A stretch of DNA of 64,000 bases from Hymenobacter edaphi (GCF_003258365.1 NZ_QHKM01000011.1:57467-121466), one strand, 5' to 3'; counted from the first letter of the stretch, positions 26,064-35,261 are shown. The notes: generated from the letters alone by a model not told the origin. Numbers and translations are program-made.

Positions 26064-26352
26064 ACTGTTTACCGGCCGGCCCCATACTGGCCGGGGTTGC
26101 CCAACCCTCGCGGGGCAGCCCGGCAACGGCTCTTTCAGTTCAGGCTACCTCCCCCGGCGCTGGCTATCAAAAACATGTAGATACATTTCAGCTGCCAACC
26201 GGCCGATTTACTGCCGTTATCAGATGAAAATCAAGCACATGACTAATTCGAAGTGCCTGATGAAAATTCCTAACCAGGCTGCCCGGGGCTAGGCCTTCCG
26301 GTAGCTTGTTCTATATTTACCTTACGCCTACCCTTTGCCCCGCGCCCGTCTC

Positions 26353-26916
26353 ATGTCCGCCACCCTCGAACGTCCCGTTATTCTGCAGCGCCTGCGCCGC
26401 GAAACGCACCCGTACCACGAGGCACTGGAGCAAAACGACTTCAACCGGGCACTGACGGCCGGCACCCTCACGGCCGCGGCCACTGAGCGGTTTCTGGGTA
26501 AGCTCTACGGCTTTCTCGTGCCCTACGAAGCTGCCCTGCGCCGCTACGATTTCGGCCCGGAGTGGCAGCCGGAACTGCGGCAGCGCGCCCACCTGATCCG
26601 GGAAGACCTGCCGGCGGCCGACGCATTGCCCCTGTGCCCCGGCATGCCCCGGCTCGACACCCGTGCCCGGATGCTGGGCGCCCTGTACGTGCTGGAGGGT
26701 TCCACGCTGGGCGGGCAGGTCATTACGCGGCAGCTGGCCCAGGCCGGCATTGGGATGCGCCGCTACTTCAGCGGCCACGCCGAGCGCACCGGGCCGCTTT
26801 GGAAAAGCTGCTGCCAGCTGCTGGCCACCGAAGCTACCGACGACAACGAAGCGGATATCGTCGCCGCCGCCATTCAGACTTTTCAATTGCTACACGCGTG
26901 GATCGAGCAACGGTAG
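26353..26916 (+). CDS. bphO: Heme oxygenase, bacteriophytochrome-associated (BphO-like)
   Basis: A 187-residue alpha-helical protein that opens heme to biliverdin, iron and CO, supplying the phytochrome chromophore. The proximal His lies in HPYHEALE (His22) and the distal-helix region is GALYVLEGSTLGGQVI. Length is typical for BphO-type enzymes. ATG 26353 (MSATLERPV) is preferred over an upstream in-frame Met. It overlaps the phytochrome gene by 19 bases, which supports co-translation of chromophore maker and apoprotein. Confidence 0.9.
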   Translation: MSATLERPVILQRLRRETHPYHEALEQNDFNRALTAGTLTAAATERFLGKLYGFLVPYEAALRRYDFGPEWQPELRQRAHLIREDLPAADALPLCPGMPRLDTRARMLGALYVLEGSTLGGQVITRQLAQAGIGMRRYFSGHAERTGPLWKSCCQLLATEATDDNEADIVAAAIQTFQLLHAWIEQR

Positions 26917-29213
26917 TCACTACGGACGAAGCCCTAATAAATGCGCCGGTCACGCTGACCAACTGCGACCGGGAGCCGATTCACATTCCGGGCGCGGTGC
27001 AGCCCTACGGCTTCCTGCTCTGCCTCGACGAGCGCAGCCACCGCGTGGTGCACGCCTCCGCCAACGCGGCCGAGCAGGTGGGCATCGAAGCCGAGGACCT
27101 GCTGGGCCTGGGCCTGGAGCGCCTGCTCGGCCCGACTGCCCCGGCCGAGGTGGAGCGGCTGCTCGATGCGGCGTCCGAAGAGCCTAAGCTGCTCACCATC
27201 CAGCTCGACGCGGTGGCCGGCCGCCCGGCCTACCGCCTTATCGTACACCGCCACGACGCGCTGCTCTGGCTGGAGTTTGAGCCCGTGGCCGAGGGCGAGC
27301 GGAACGTGCTGGACCTGGCTACGCTCAACCAGACGCTGGGCCAGATGCTGAGCGCGGGCTCGGTGCCGGAGTTCTGCCAGTTCGCCGTCGACCAGCTGCG
27401 CGACCTGACGGGCTTCGACCGGGTGCTGATGTACCGATTCGCCGAGGACGCCAGCGGCGAGGTGGTGGCCGAAGCCAAGCGCGCCGACCTGGAGCCCTTT
27501 TTCGGCCTGCACTACCCCGCCACCGACATTCCGCAGCAGGCGCGGGCCATGTACCTGAAGAGCTGGCTGCGCTTTATTCCCGACGTGGACTACCGGCCCG
27601 CGCCGCTGGTGCCGGTGCTCCACCCCGGCCAGCAGCGCCCGCCCGACATGACGTATTCGGTGCTGCGCAGCGTGTCGCCCATCCATTTGCAGTACCTGCG
27701 CAACATGGGCGTGGCGGCCACCATGACGATTTCCGTCATTCAGGAAGGCCGGCTGTGGGGGCTTATCACCTGCCACCACCTCACCCCGCATCTGCTGCGC
27801 TACGAGCTGCGCGAGCTGTGCCTGTTCATCGGCAAGACGTTTTCGGCCCTGCTCAAGACCAAGCAGCAGCAGGACGAATTTGCCTATCAGCTGCACATCC
27901 GCGAAACGCAGGCCCAGCTGTTCGAGCAGGTCGGGCGCCACGCCAACTTCCTCGACGGCCTCTACCAGCGCCGCCCCACGGTTACCGACGTGTTCGACTG
28001 CGGCGGGGCGGCCATCTGCTTCGAGGGCAGCATCATCACCCTGGGCAACACGCCCACCAATGCTCAGATTGCGGAGCTGACCGCGTGGCTGCAGCAGCAC
28101 GCCCCGCAAAACCTGTTCTACACCAACTCCTACGTGCAGCACAACCCGGCGGGCCTGGCCATGCGCGGCACGGCCAGCGGCATCATGGCCGTGTCCCTGT
28201 CGCAGGAGCCGGGCGACTACCTGCTCTGGTTTCGGCCCGAGGTGATTCAGACGGTGACCTGGGCCGGCCGCGAGCAGAAAGTGGAACGCCTGGAAAACGG
28301 CGTGCTGCACCTCTCGCCGCGCCAATCCTTCGAGGCCTGGAAGCAGACCGTCGACAGCACCGCCGTGGCCTGGCGCCCGATGGAAATCAAGGCCGCCGAG
28401 GAAATCCGGCTGCACCTTTCCGACGTGCGCCTGAAAATCTTCAACGAGCTGCAGGTGCGCGCCGCCGCGCTCAGCAAGCTGAACTCGGAGCTGGAGCGCA
28501 GCAACGACGAGCTGGATTCCTTTGCCTACGTGGCCTCGCACGACCTGAAGGAGCCCCTGCGCGGCATTCACAACTACTCCATCTTCCTGCTCGAAGACTA
28601 CGCCGACAAGCTCGACGCCGACGGCACCCAGAAGCTGCAGACGCTGGTGCGCCTGAGCCAGCGCATGGAAGCCCTGATTGAGTCCTTGCTGCAGCTCTCG
28701 CGCGTGGGCCGGCAGGAGCTGACCGTCACCGAAACCGACCTGGACGCAGTGGTGGCCGACGTGCTCGACGTGCTGCAGCTCAGCTACCAGCGCCTCGACC
28801 GGCTGGTAACGGTGCACGGCCCGCTGCCCACCATGCGCTGCGACGCAGTTAGGTTGCGGGAAATTTTCAATAATCTGCTCACCAACGCCCTCAAATACAA
28901 CGACAAACCCACGCCGCACGTAGAAGTGGGCCTGGCCTCAGCCGAGGTGCGCGGCCCGCGCGGCACCGGCCGGCCCGACGACTACTACGTGTTCTACGTA
29001 CGCGACAACGGCATCGGCATTGATGCCCGGCACCACGAAGCCGTCTTCAAGATCTTCAAGCGCCTGCACGCGCAGGACAAGTACGGCGGCGGCACGGGCG
29101 CCGGCCTGCCCATTGCCCGCAAAATGGTGGAACGCCACGAGGGGGAATTGTGGTTAGAGTCGGTACCCGGTCAGGGCACAACGTTTTTCTTTTCTCTTTC
29201 AAAGCACTTGTAA
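26898..29213 (+). CDS. bphP: Bacteriophytochrome histidine kinase
   Basis: A 771-residue red/far-red photoreceptor kinase with domain order PAS (about 20-130), GAF (145-310), PHY (325-500), HisKA (535-605) and HATPase_c (640-771). The biliverdin-attachment Cys23 is present in LTNCDREPIHIPGAVQPYG, the DIP motif is ATDIPQQAR, and the PHY tongue includes WFRPEV. The phosphoacceptor is His548 in ASHDLKEPLR; the ATP lid has DNGIGID and GTGAGLPIA. No ATG exists before Cys23: GTG 26898 is the only sensible start and lies inside the heme oxygenase gene. Its target is probably the following response regulator. Confidence 0.93.
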   Translation: MDRATVVTTDEALINAPVTLTNCDREPIHIPGAVQPYGFLLCLDERSHRVVHASANAAEQVGIEAEDLLGLGLERLLGPTAPAEVERLLDAASEEPKLLTIQLDAVAGRPAYRLIVHRHDALLWLEFEPVAEGERNVLDLATLNQTLGQMLSAGSVPEFCQFAVDQLRDLTGFDRVLMYRFAEDASGEVVAEAKRADLEPFFGLHYPATDIPQQARAMYLKSWLRFIPDVDYRPAPLVPVLHPGQQRPPDMTYSVLRSVSPIHLQYLRNMGVAATMTISVIQEGRLWGLITCHHLTPHLLRYELRELCLFIGKTFSALLKTKQQQDEFAYQLHIRETQAQLFEQVGRHANFLDGLYQRRPTVTDVFDCGGAAICFEGSIITLGNTPTNAQIAELTAWLQQHAPQNLFYTNSYVQHNPAGLAMRGTASGIMAVSLSQEPGDYLLWFRPEVIQTVTWAGREQKVERLENGVLHLSPRQSFEAWKQTVDSTAVAWRPMEIKAAEEIRLHLSDVRLKIFNELQVRAAALSKLNSELERSNDELDSFAYVASHDLKEPLRGIHNYSIFLLEDYADKLDADGTQKLQTLVRLSQRMEALIESLLQLSRVGRQELTVTETDLDAVVADVLDVLQLSYQRLDRLVTVHGPLPTMRCDAVRLREIFNNLLTNALKYNDKPTPHVEVGLASAEVRGPRGTGRPDDYYVFYVRDNGIGIDARHHEAVFKIFKRLHAQDKYGGGTGAGLPIARKMVERHEGELWLESVPGQGTTFFFSLSKHL

Positions 29214-29660
29214 GTGATACCCTCGGCTCACAAACCCATCCTGGTGGTGGAAGACAGCGCGGAAGACTTTACGGCCCTGGGCCGGGCCTTCCGCAAGCAC
29301 GCGCTACCCAACCCCGTGCTGCGCTGCGAAGACGGTGACCAGGCCCTGGAATACCTGCAGGGATACGGCAAGCATGCCAGCTGGCCCGCCCAGATGCCGG
29401 CCTTCGTCCTGCTCGACCTGAACCTGCCCGGCACCGACGGCCGTGCCGTGCTCAGCAAGCTCAAGCAAGACCCGCACCTGCAATCCATTCCGGTCATCAT
29501 CTTCAGCACGTCCACCAACTCGCGCGACATCGAGGACTGCTACCGCCTTGGCGCCAACAGCTACCTCACCAAGCCCATCGAGTTTTCGGTCCTGGAGGAA
29601 AAAACCGCTTCCCTGGTCCGTTACTGGCTCGCCACGTCCGAGCTGCCGTCTGTAAGCTAG
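29214..29660 (+). CDS. Single-domain response regulator (phytochrome-partner type)
   Basis: A 148-residue receiver domain without an output domain. The acceptor is Asp68 in LLDLNLPGTDG; acidic residues ILVVEDSAED, the conserved Thr/Ser in FSTST and Lys in LTKP complete the site. Such stand-alone regulators (Rcp1-like) accept phosphate from phytochrome kinases. GTG 29214 starts directly after the TAA of the phytochrome gene, so coupling is likely. Because no DNA-binding domain exists, the signal must pass on by phosphotransfer or protein contact, possibly to the next gene product. Confidence 0.9.
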   Translation: MIPSAHKPILVVEDSAEDFTALGRAFRKHALPNPVLRCEDGDQALEYLQGYGKHASWPAQMPAFVLLDLNLPGTDGRAVLSKLKQDPHLQSIPVIIFSTSTNSRDIEDCYRLGANSYLTKPIEFSVLEEKTASLVRYWLATSELPSVS

Positions 29661-29675
29661 CCCCGCCTGTTCTGC

Positions 29676-30803
29676 GTGAAGAAAATCCTCCTTGTCGACG
29701 ACAACGAGCACGACCGGATGCTGTACCGCCGGCTGCTGCGCAAGCAGGCCGAGCACCAGGAATTTCAAATATTCGAGGCTGACTCGGGCGACGCGGCCCG
29801 GGCCCAGTTCACTGCGCACCGCCCCGACTGCGTACTGCTCGACTACAACCTGCCCGACACCGACGGGCTGGAGCTGCTGAAGGAACTGAAGCTGCTGGCC
29901 CCCACCGATACGCTGTGCGTGGTGATGATAACCGGCGGCGGCAGCGAAGCCCTGGCCGTAAAGGCCCTAAACAACGGCGCCCTGGATTACCTGGTGAAGC
30001 AGCATTTCGACCACGAATTGCTGTTTAAAACGGTGATGCACGCCATCGAGAAAAACGAGTGGCGCCAGCACGTGGCCGACCACCACCGTCAGCTGCAGGC
30101 CGTCAACCAGCAGCTGGCCCGCACCAACCGCGACCTGGACAACTTCGTGTACGCGGCCTCGCACGACTTGCGCCAGCCCGTCAACAACCTGCGCGGCCTC
30201 TTCGACGAGCTGCGCCGCAGCGCCACCTTCGACGACCCGGACCAGGCCGCCATTCTCGGCATGGTCGATGCCTCGCTGCACGCGCTGTCGACCACCATTA
30301 CCGATCTGGCGGCCGTGGTGCAGGTGGCACGCCCCACCGGCGAGCAAACCACCGAGCCCGTAGCCCTGGCCGACCTCACGGCCGACGTGCTGCAGACCCT
30401 GCACCCGCAGCTACAGGCCGTGCAGGCGGATATCCAGACGGATTTTGCCGACTTGCCGGAACTGGAGTACGTGCGCAGCAACCTGCGCACCATCTTGCTG
30501 AACCTGCTCACCAACGCGGTGAAATACCGCCACCCGGAGCGCGCCCCGCGCGTAGCGCTGCGCACCAAAGTGTGCGCCAACCAGCCGGTGCTGGAAGTGC
30601 AGGACAACGGCCTGGGCATGAACTTGGAGCGCCACGGCCCGGAGCTGTTTCAGCTGTTCCGGCGCTTTCACCCGCACGCGGGTGAGGGTACCGGCGTCGG
30701 CTTGTTCCTGGTCAACCGCCTGGTGCAGGCCCACGGAGGCCGCATCGAAGTGGAAAGCGAGGAAGGCCAGGGCACCACGTTCCGGGTGCATCTGCGGGGG
30801 TAG
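29676..30803 (+). CDS. Receiver-histidine kinase hybrid
   Basis: A 375-residue protein with an N-terminal receiver domain (acceptor Asp56, LLDYNLPDTDG, then GALDYLVKQ), a linker helix, and a histidine-kinase core: His163 in ASHDLRQPVNN, N-box LLNLLTNAVKY, DNGLGM and GTGVGLFLV. The architecture suggests a kinase whose activity is set by phosphorylation of its own receiver, which could place it downstream of the phytochrome. GTG 29676 lies 15 bases after the response-regulator stop. No output DNA-binding domain is encoded nearby. Confidence 0.88.
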   Translation: MKKILLVDDNEHDRMLYRRLLRKQAEHQEFQIFEADSGDAARAQFTAHRPDCVLLDYNLPDTDGLELLKELKLLAPTDTLCVVMITGGGSEALAVKALNNGALDYLVKQHFDHELLFKTVMHAIEKNEWRQHVADHHRQLQAVNQQLARTNRDLDNFVYAASHDLRQPVNNLRGLFDELRRSATFDDPDQAAILGMVDASLHALSTTITDLAAVVQVARPTGEQTTEPVALADLTADVLQTLHPQLQAVQADIQTDFADLPELEYVRSNLRTILLNLLTNAVKYRHPERAPRVALRTKVCANQPVLEVQDNGLGMNLERHGPELFQLFRRFHPHAGEGTGVGLFLVNRLVQAHGGRIEVESEEGQGTTFRVHLRG

Positions 30804-30806
30804 CGG

Positions 30807-32789
30807 CTACGCCAGTGCCTCCACGCCGATGCGCTGGAAAAAGCGGTATACGCCGTCATAATACGCGGGCGGCCGCGTGGCATCGGCGGCGCAGCCCTCC
30901 GGGATGAACAACACCATGCCCTGCCGCGCGCGCGTCAGCAGCACCCGGTAGGCATTGAGCAGGTAGCGGCGGCTGTCGGCAGCGTTGCACTGTTGCCACT
31001 TGGTGCCCTTGAACTTGCGAAACTGCCAGCCGTCGGCGTGCAGCGACAAATCGGCGTCCCAGGCCACTCCAACCCAGTCGAGTTCCAGCCCTTGAATATC
31101 AAATTCGGTGGCGACGTCCTCCAAGTAAAAGGAAGAGCGTACGTCCGCTTTTTCATTTAAAAACCACTCGGAGGCGTCTATTTTATCTTTGATATTCAGC
31201 CCCAGCGGCTTGAGGCGGTGCGCCCCCGAGGATGCCACCAGTCCATACCGCTCGTTGCCGCGGGCTTGGGTTTGCAGCCACTGCTTGGCAGCTGCCAAGT
31301 TCCGGGTAATGCGCAAGGGATACACGGCGCGCAGCTCCGTTTCGTAGAACTGCCGCGCGACTTCGGGCTGCACGTCCAGCACGGCCTGCACGAAGGCCGC
31401 GAGTTTCTCGGCCCGAAATGAGCGCACCGATACGGCCAGATGCAGCGCCGGGAGCGGCTGGGCGCGGAGCGCGTCGAGTTGCGCCAGCGCGGCGGCGTTC
31501 GGCAGGTAGTTCCGGTCGTCGCGGATGCGCGGCGAGTAGTAGATGCGCCAATCCTGAAAACGGGCCTGAAACGCGCGGAGCCATTCTTCCAGCCCAGCCT
31601 CGCCGGTGTTGATTTCTTGCCCGCCGCCCACCAGGCAGACGATGGTGCACCAGTCGGGGTGGCGGTCCATGACTTCAACCAGAAAAGCGGGCTCCGACTG
31701 GTTGAAGTCGGCCAGGCCGCGTTTCTGTTGCATGAATTTGCTGGCCTGCGCCGCCGACCACGCGCGCTGGGCTTCGTCGAACACCGTCACTTTCTCGATG
31801 GGCGGTCCGGCGGTGCGCAGGGCTTCATCGCGGAAGTGGTGGATGTTTTGAATAAATGAGCGGACCTGCGACAGGGCCTGCTTTTTGTCGAGTCGCTGCC
31901 CCTGCGTTTTGGCGGTGCGCACTTGGTCGCGCGCCAGGGCTTCGCGCAGCACCTCCACCAGAGGCCCATTGCCGGACAAGAACACGGCGTGTTCTTGCTC
32001 GTCGGCTTGGGTACGTTCATTGGCAATGTTCAACCCAGCCAGTGTTTTGCCCGCGCCGGGCACTCCCGTAACAAAACAGATGGCCTTGTGGCCTTCACGC
32101 TTGGCCCGCTCGATGATGGCGGCAATGCAGGCGCCGGTGACAGTCAGGTTTTCGGCGCCCGCGTCGGAGCGAGAAATATCCGCTACTTGGTGGCCCTGGT
32201 ACAAAGCCTGCGCCGCTTCGATGATGGTGGGCGTGGGATGATACCCGGCGTGCAGCCAAGCCGCGGGCTCGATGGCGGCAGCTGTGGGCTGGGCGGGCGA
32301 ATTCAGCTGTAGCATCTCGGCCAACTGGTGCTCGTTGCCACGCTGCGGGTGATATACCAAATCCAGAAAGGCGCGCGGCTCATTCGCATGCCGCCCCGCT
32401 TTGGTAGCCAGCAGTACCGGCACGATGCGCGCGTGGTGGCTGCCGGCGTGGAAATTTTTCAGGTCCAGCGCGTAGTCCAGCACCTGGTCGAGGGCCCCTG
32501 GGTCGTAGGAGGTGCTGCCAACCTTGAACTCAAGTACAAACACCACGTCGTCGAGCAGCAACACCGCATCGGCGCGCTTACCCATGCGCGGAATCACCAG
32601 TTCCAGTAGCACATAGCCTCGCTCAAACGCCCGCAATTCCCGCTTGAGCAGATGAATTTGGTCGCGCCAAGCATTTTTCTGCAGGTCTTCCAGCGCGTGC
32701 GTGTGCGCCAAGGTGAGTTGGCCAATAATATGGGCCTCGTCGTGGGCTAAGAATACGTCGACGGGAGCGTGATAATACGCGCGTTGCAC
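30807..32789 (-). CDS. DUF2075-family protein: PD-(D/E)XK-like N-terminus and helicase-like P-loop domain
   Basis: About 660 residues. The first third contains KRADAVLLLDDVVFVLEFKVG, which fits the D...ExK core of a PD-(D/E)XK nuclease fold. A P-loop domain follows with Walker A TGVPGAGKTLAG, a DEAQRAW Walker B-like motif and a C-terminal superfamily-1-like LLTRARQGMV block. DUF2075 proteins of this build are often annotated as nuclease/helicase and occur in defence contexts, but function is unproven. The start is uncertain: GTG 32789 (MQRAYYHAP) or TTG 32795. It is convergent with the phytochrome operon (stops 3 bases apart) and 57 bases downstream of menA. Confidence 0.75.
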   Translation of the reverse strand: MQRAYYHAPVDVFLAHDEAHIIGQLTLAHTHALEDLQKNAWRDQIHLLKRELRAFERGYVLLELVIPRMGKRADAVLLLDDVVFVLEFKVGSTSYDPGALDQVLDYALDLKNFHAGSHHARIVPVLLATKAGRHANEPRAFLDLVYHPQRGNEHQLAEMLQLNSPAQPTAAAIEPAAWLHAGYHPTPTIIEAAQALYQGHQVADISRSDAGAENLTVTGACIAAIIERAKREGHKAICFVTGVPGAGKTLAGLNIANERTQADEQEHAVFLSGNGPLVEVLREALARDQVRTAKTQGQRLDKKQALSQVRSFIQNIHHFRDEALRTAGPPIEKVTVFDEAQRAWSAAQASKFMQQKRGLADFNQSEPAFLVEVMDRHPDWCTIVCLVGGGQEINTGEAGLEEWLRAFQARFQDWRIYYSPRIRDDRNYLPNAAALAQLDALRAQPLPALHLAVSVRSFRAEKLAAFVQAVLDVQPEVARQFYETELRAVYPLRITRNLAAAKQWLQTQARGNERYGLVASSGAHRLKPLGLNIKDKIDASEWFLNEKADVRSSFYLEDVATEFDIQGLELDWVGVAWDADLSLHADGWQFRKFKGTKWQQCNAADSRRYLLNAYRVLLTRARQGMVLFIPEGCAADATRPPAYYDGVYRFFQRIGVEALA

Positions 32790-32845
32790 CGGCAATTCGT
32801 TGGTCAGGTAGATAACACTTGCTATTCGGGCTAATCCGACTGCTT

Positions 32846-33868
32846 TTACAGCAGTTGCCCCACCCCGAACAGCAACACGAACAGCAGGGTGCTCATGGCC
32901 ATCTGCTTCAGCAGCGGGTCGAGCTGCATGGACTCTTGCCGCTTGCCCACCTGCACGCCGTTGAAAATCAGCAGCGGCGCGGCCCCGAGGAACAGCCACT
33001 GCCAGGGCGAGCGGTAGTGCTGCAGCACGTACACCACGGCCGCGCCCAGGCCCAGCAGCAGCAGCAGCCAGTGGTAGAGGCGGGCGCGCTGCGGGCCCAG
33101 ACGCACCGGCACCGTGATTTTGCCGGCCAGCGCGTCGGAGCGGATGTCGCGGATGTTGTTCACGTTCAGCACGGCGGCCGAGAAGCAGCCCAGGCTCACG
33201 GCGGGCAGCAGCACGGCCAGGGGCAGGGCCTCGGCCCAGCCGGTGGCGGCGCGGTAGGCCTGCAGGAAGTACGTGCCGCCCACGCCCACCAGGCCGAAAA
33301 ACAGGAACACCGACACGTCGCCGAGGCCGGCGTAGCCGTAGGGCCGGGCGCCGGCGGTGTAGTTGATGGCCGCCCAGATGGCGCAGAGGCCAATAACGAG
33401 GAAGGCCCCGAACACCCACAGCCCGGCAAAGCCCAGCGCCACCCACAGCAGCGCCACGCCGGCCGCCAGGGAAGCTCCGCCGAACAGCAGCATGGCCCGC
33501 TTCATCTGTTCCGGACTGATGGCCCCGCTCTGCACAGCCCGCTGCGGCCCCTCGCGGTGCACGCTGTCGGCCCCGTTCTGCGAGTCGCCGTAGTCGTTGG
33601 CGAGGTTGGAGAGAATCTGCAGCAGCACGGTGGTGAGGGCGGCCAGGGCCACCACGGCGCCGTTGAAGCGGCCCCGGCTGGCGGCCAGGAAGGCGCCCAT
33701 CAGGATGCTGGCCAAAGCCAGCGGCAGGGTGCGCGGCCGGAAGGCCGAAATCCAGGCGGCGGCGCGGCTGGGCGTAGCGGGTGGCAGGGCGGAAGTCGTC
33801 AAAACGGAAGAAAGCGGAAAAAGCAGCGCGGCCGGGCGGCGGCCGTCAGCTAGGGGAATACCTGACAT
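32846..33868 (-). CDS. menA: 1,4-dihydroxy-2-naphthoate octaprenyltransferase
   Basis: A 340-residue UbiA-superfamily membrane prenyltransferase of menaquinone biosynthesis, with eight to nine hydrophobic segments. The first Asp-rich motif is NDYGDSQNGAD and the second is NNIRDIRSDA, both matching MenA. ATG 33868 begins the frame; the first 30 residues look poorly conserved, so TTG 33802 (MTTSALPPA) is an alternative. The ATG sits in one arm of the long hairpin at 33865-33941, which could therefore mask or expose the start. Confidence 0.9.
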   Translation of the reverse strand: MSGIPLADGRRPAALLFPLSSVLTTSALPPATPSRAAAWISAFRPRTLPLALASILMGAFLAASRGRFNGAVVALAALTTVLLQILSNLANDYGDSQNGADSVHREGPQRAVQSGAISPEQMKRAMLLFGGASLAAGVALLWVALGFAGLWVFGAFLVIGLCAIWAAINYTAGARPYGYAGLGDVSVFLFFGLVGVGGTYFLQAYRAATGWAEALPLAVLLPAVSLGCFSAAVLNVNNIRDIRSDALAGKITVPVRLGPQRARLYHWLLLLLGLGAAVVYVLQHYRSPWQWLFLGAAPLLIFNGVQVGKRQESMQLDPLLKQMAMSTLLFVLLFGVGQLL

Positions 33869-33941
33869 AGGTATGTCCGGGGCAAAACGTACCTACGTTT
33901 TTCAAAAACATAACTATGCTTTACCCCGGACATACCTATGT
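33865..33941. repeat. Long imperfect palindrome with 18-bp perfect outer arms
   Basis: Arms 33865-33882 and 33924-33941 (ACATAGGTATGTCCGGGG and its complement) are perfect. Pairing continues inward with a few mismatches to a loop at 33903, giving a stem of about 38 bases. It covers the menA start codon and lies 62 bases from the stop of the glutathione peroxidase gene. Confidence 0.85.
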
Positions 33942-34002
33942 TTTGCCGGCGTCGGCCGTCGCCCGGCCGCGCCGACGACCGGCCGAAGCGGCAGGCACCG
34001 TA

Positions 34003-34596
34003 TTACTTCATGATGGCGGCCACCAGCTCCTCGCTCATGGGCTTCACCTTCGAGGGGTAATAGCCGACCACCTGACCCTGCTCGTTCACGAGGTACTTGC
34101 AGAAGTTCCAGGTCGGCTTCTCGTCGGTGGCGCCGTTCTGGACCTTGCTGCCGAGGAACTGGTAGAGCGGAGCCGTGTCGGCGCCCTGCACTGATACCTT
34201 CTCAAACAACGGGAAGCTCACGCCGTAGTTTTTCTCGCAGAAAGCGGCAATCTGCTGGTTGGTGCCCGGCTCCTGCCCGCCGAAGTTGTTGGCCGGAAAG
34301 CCCAGCACCGTCACCCGGTCGCCGTGCTTGCGGTAGAGCTCCTCCAGCTCCTTGTACTGCGGCGTGTAGCCGCACTCCGAGGCCGTGTTGACGATGAGCA
34401 GCTTTTTGCCGGCAAACTGGCTCAGCTTGACGGGCTTGCCGGTGATGTCGTTGACGGTGAAGTCGTAAACGGAGCCGCGGGCGGCGGGGGCGGTAGCAGC
34501 GGTTTCGGGCATGGCGGGGTTATTGGGGCCGGAGGCCGAGCGCGCGCCGCAGGCGGCCAGCGCCGCAGCCGCGACGTAGAGTACGAGTGTTTTCAT
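34003..34596 (-). CDS. Glutathione peroxidase-family lipoprotein
   Basis: A 197-residue thiol peroxidase. The N-terminus is a lipoprotein signal with lipobox LAAC (Cys16). The peroxidatic residue is Cys75 in NTASECGYTP; Gln108 (NNFGGQEPG) and Trp163 (PTWNFCKYLV) complete the GPx catalytic set, with Cys rather than selenocysteine. Bacterial enzymes of this kind usually use thioredoxin, not glutathione. Envelope anchoring suggests detoxification of peroxides in the periplasm or outer membrane. ATG 34596 is the start; a longer frame runs into the LOG gene. Confidence 0.92.
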   Translation of the reverse strand: MKTLVLYVAAAALAACGARSASGPNNPAMPETAATAPAARGSVYDFTVNDITGKPVKLSQFAGKKLLIVNTASECGYTPQYKELEELYRKHGDRVTVLGFPANNFGGQEPGTNQQIAAFCEKNYGVSFPLFEKVSVQGADTAPLYQFLGSKVQNGATDEKPTWNFCKYLVNEQGQVVGYYPSKVKPMSEELVAAIMK

Positions 34597-34679
34597 GATG
34601 AACGGTGGTGAGAGTGGTGGGTCAGCCATCGGTCGAGGGGCTAACCCAGAGCAGGTACGATTTGTTGGCCGCGGCGGAC

Positions 34680-35261
34680 TTAGGTGCGGCGCGGGGTAAG
34701 CCACTTTTCGACGTGGGCGGGCTGCCAGGCCTGCATCAGCGCCAGCAGTTCGTCGATGTTGTCGGCCACCAGCAGCTGGCCGCGGTTTTCGGCCCGCAGC
34801 AGGCCCTGCGTGGTCATGTGGTCGAGCAGAGTGATGAGCGCGTCGTAGAAACCGGCCACGTTGAGCAAACCCACGGGCTTGCGGTGCAGGCCCAGCTGGC
34901 CCCAGGTGAGCACCTCGAAGAGCTCTTCCAAGGTACCGAATCCGCCGGGCATGGCAATGAAGCCCTCGGCCAGCTCGGCCATGCGCAGCTTGCGCTGGTG
35001 CATGTTCTCCACGACTTCCAGCGAAGTCAGGCCCAGGTGGGCCACTTCCTTGTCCTTTAGAAAGCCGGGAATCACGCCGATGGCCTGGCCGCCGCCGTGC
35101 ATGGTGGCATCGGCCACGGCGCCCATCAGGCCCACGTTGCCGCCGCCGTACACCAGCGTGATGTGGCGCCGGGCAAACAGCTGCCCGACTTCGGTGGCGT
35201 GCTGGCGGAACCGCTCGTCGGTGCCGGCGCTGGAGCCGCAGTATACTGCAATTGATTTCAT
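34680..35261 (-). CDS. LOG-family phosphoribohydrolase-like protein
   Basis: A 193-residue Rossmann-like protein with the LOG signature PGGFGTLEE and YGGGNVGLMG, plus the N-terminal VYCGSSAG. LOG enzymes cleave nucleoside 5'-monophosphates (cytokinin riboside monophosphates in plants; AMP and related nucleotides in bacteria) releasing the base. It is soluble and of normal length. It lies upstream of the peroxidase gene on the same strand with 83 bases between. Confidence 0.92.
   Translation of the reverse strand: MKSIAVYCGSSAGTDERFRQHATEVGQLFARRHITLVYGGGNVGLMGAVADATMHGGGQAIGVIPGFLKDKEVAHLGLTSLEVVENMHQRKLRMAELAEGFIAMPGGFGTLEELFEVLTWGQLGLHRKPVGLLNVAGFYDALITLLDHMTTQGLLRAENRGQLLVADNIDELLALMQAWQPAHVEKWLTPRRT

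Noticed and set aside
26224..26292. 22-codon ORF starting ATGAAAATCAAG between helicase and heme oxygenase
   Set aside because: No signal, promoter or terminator and too short to judge.
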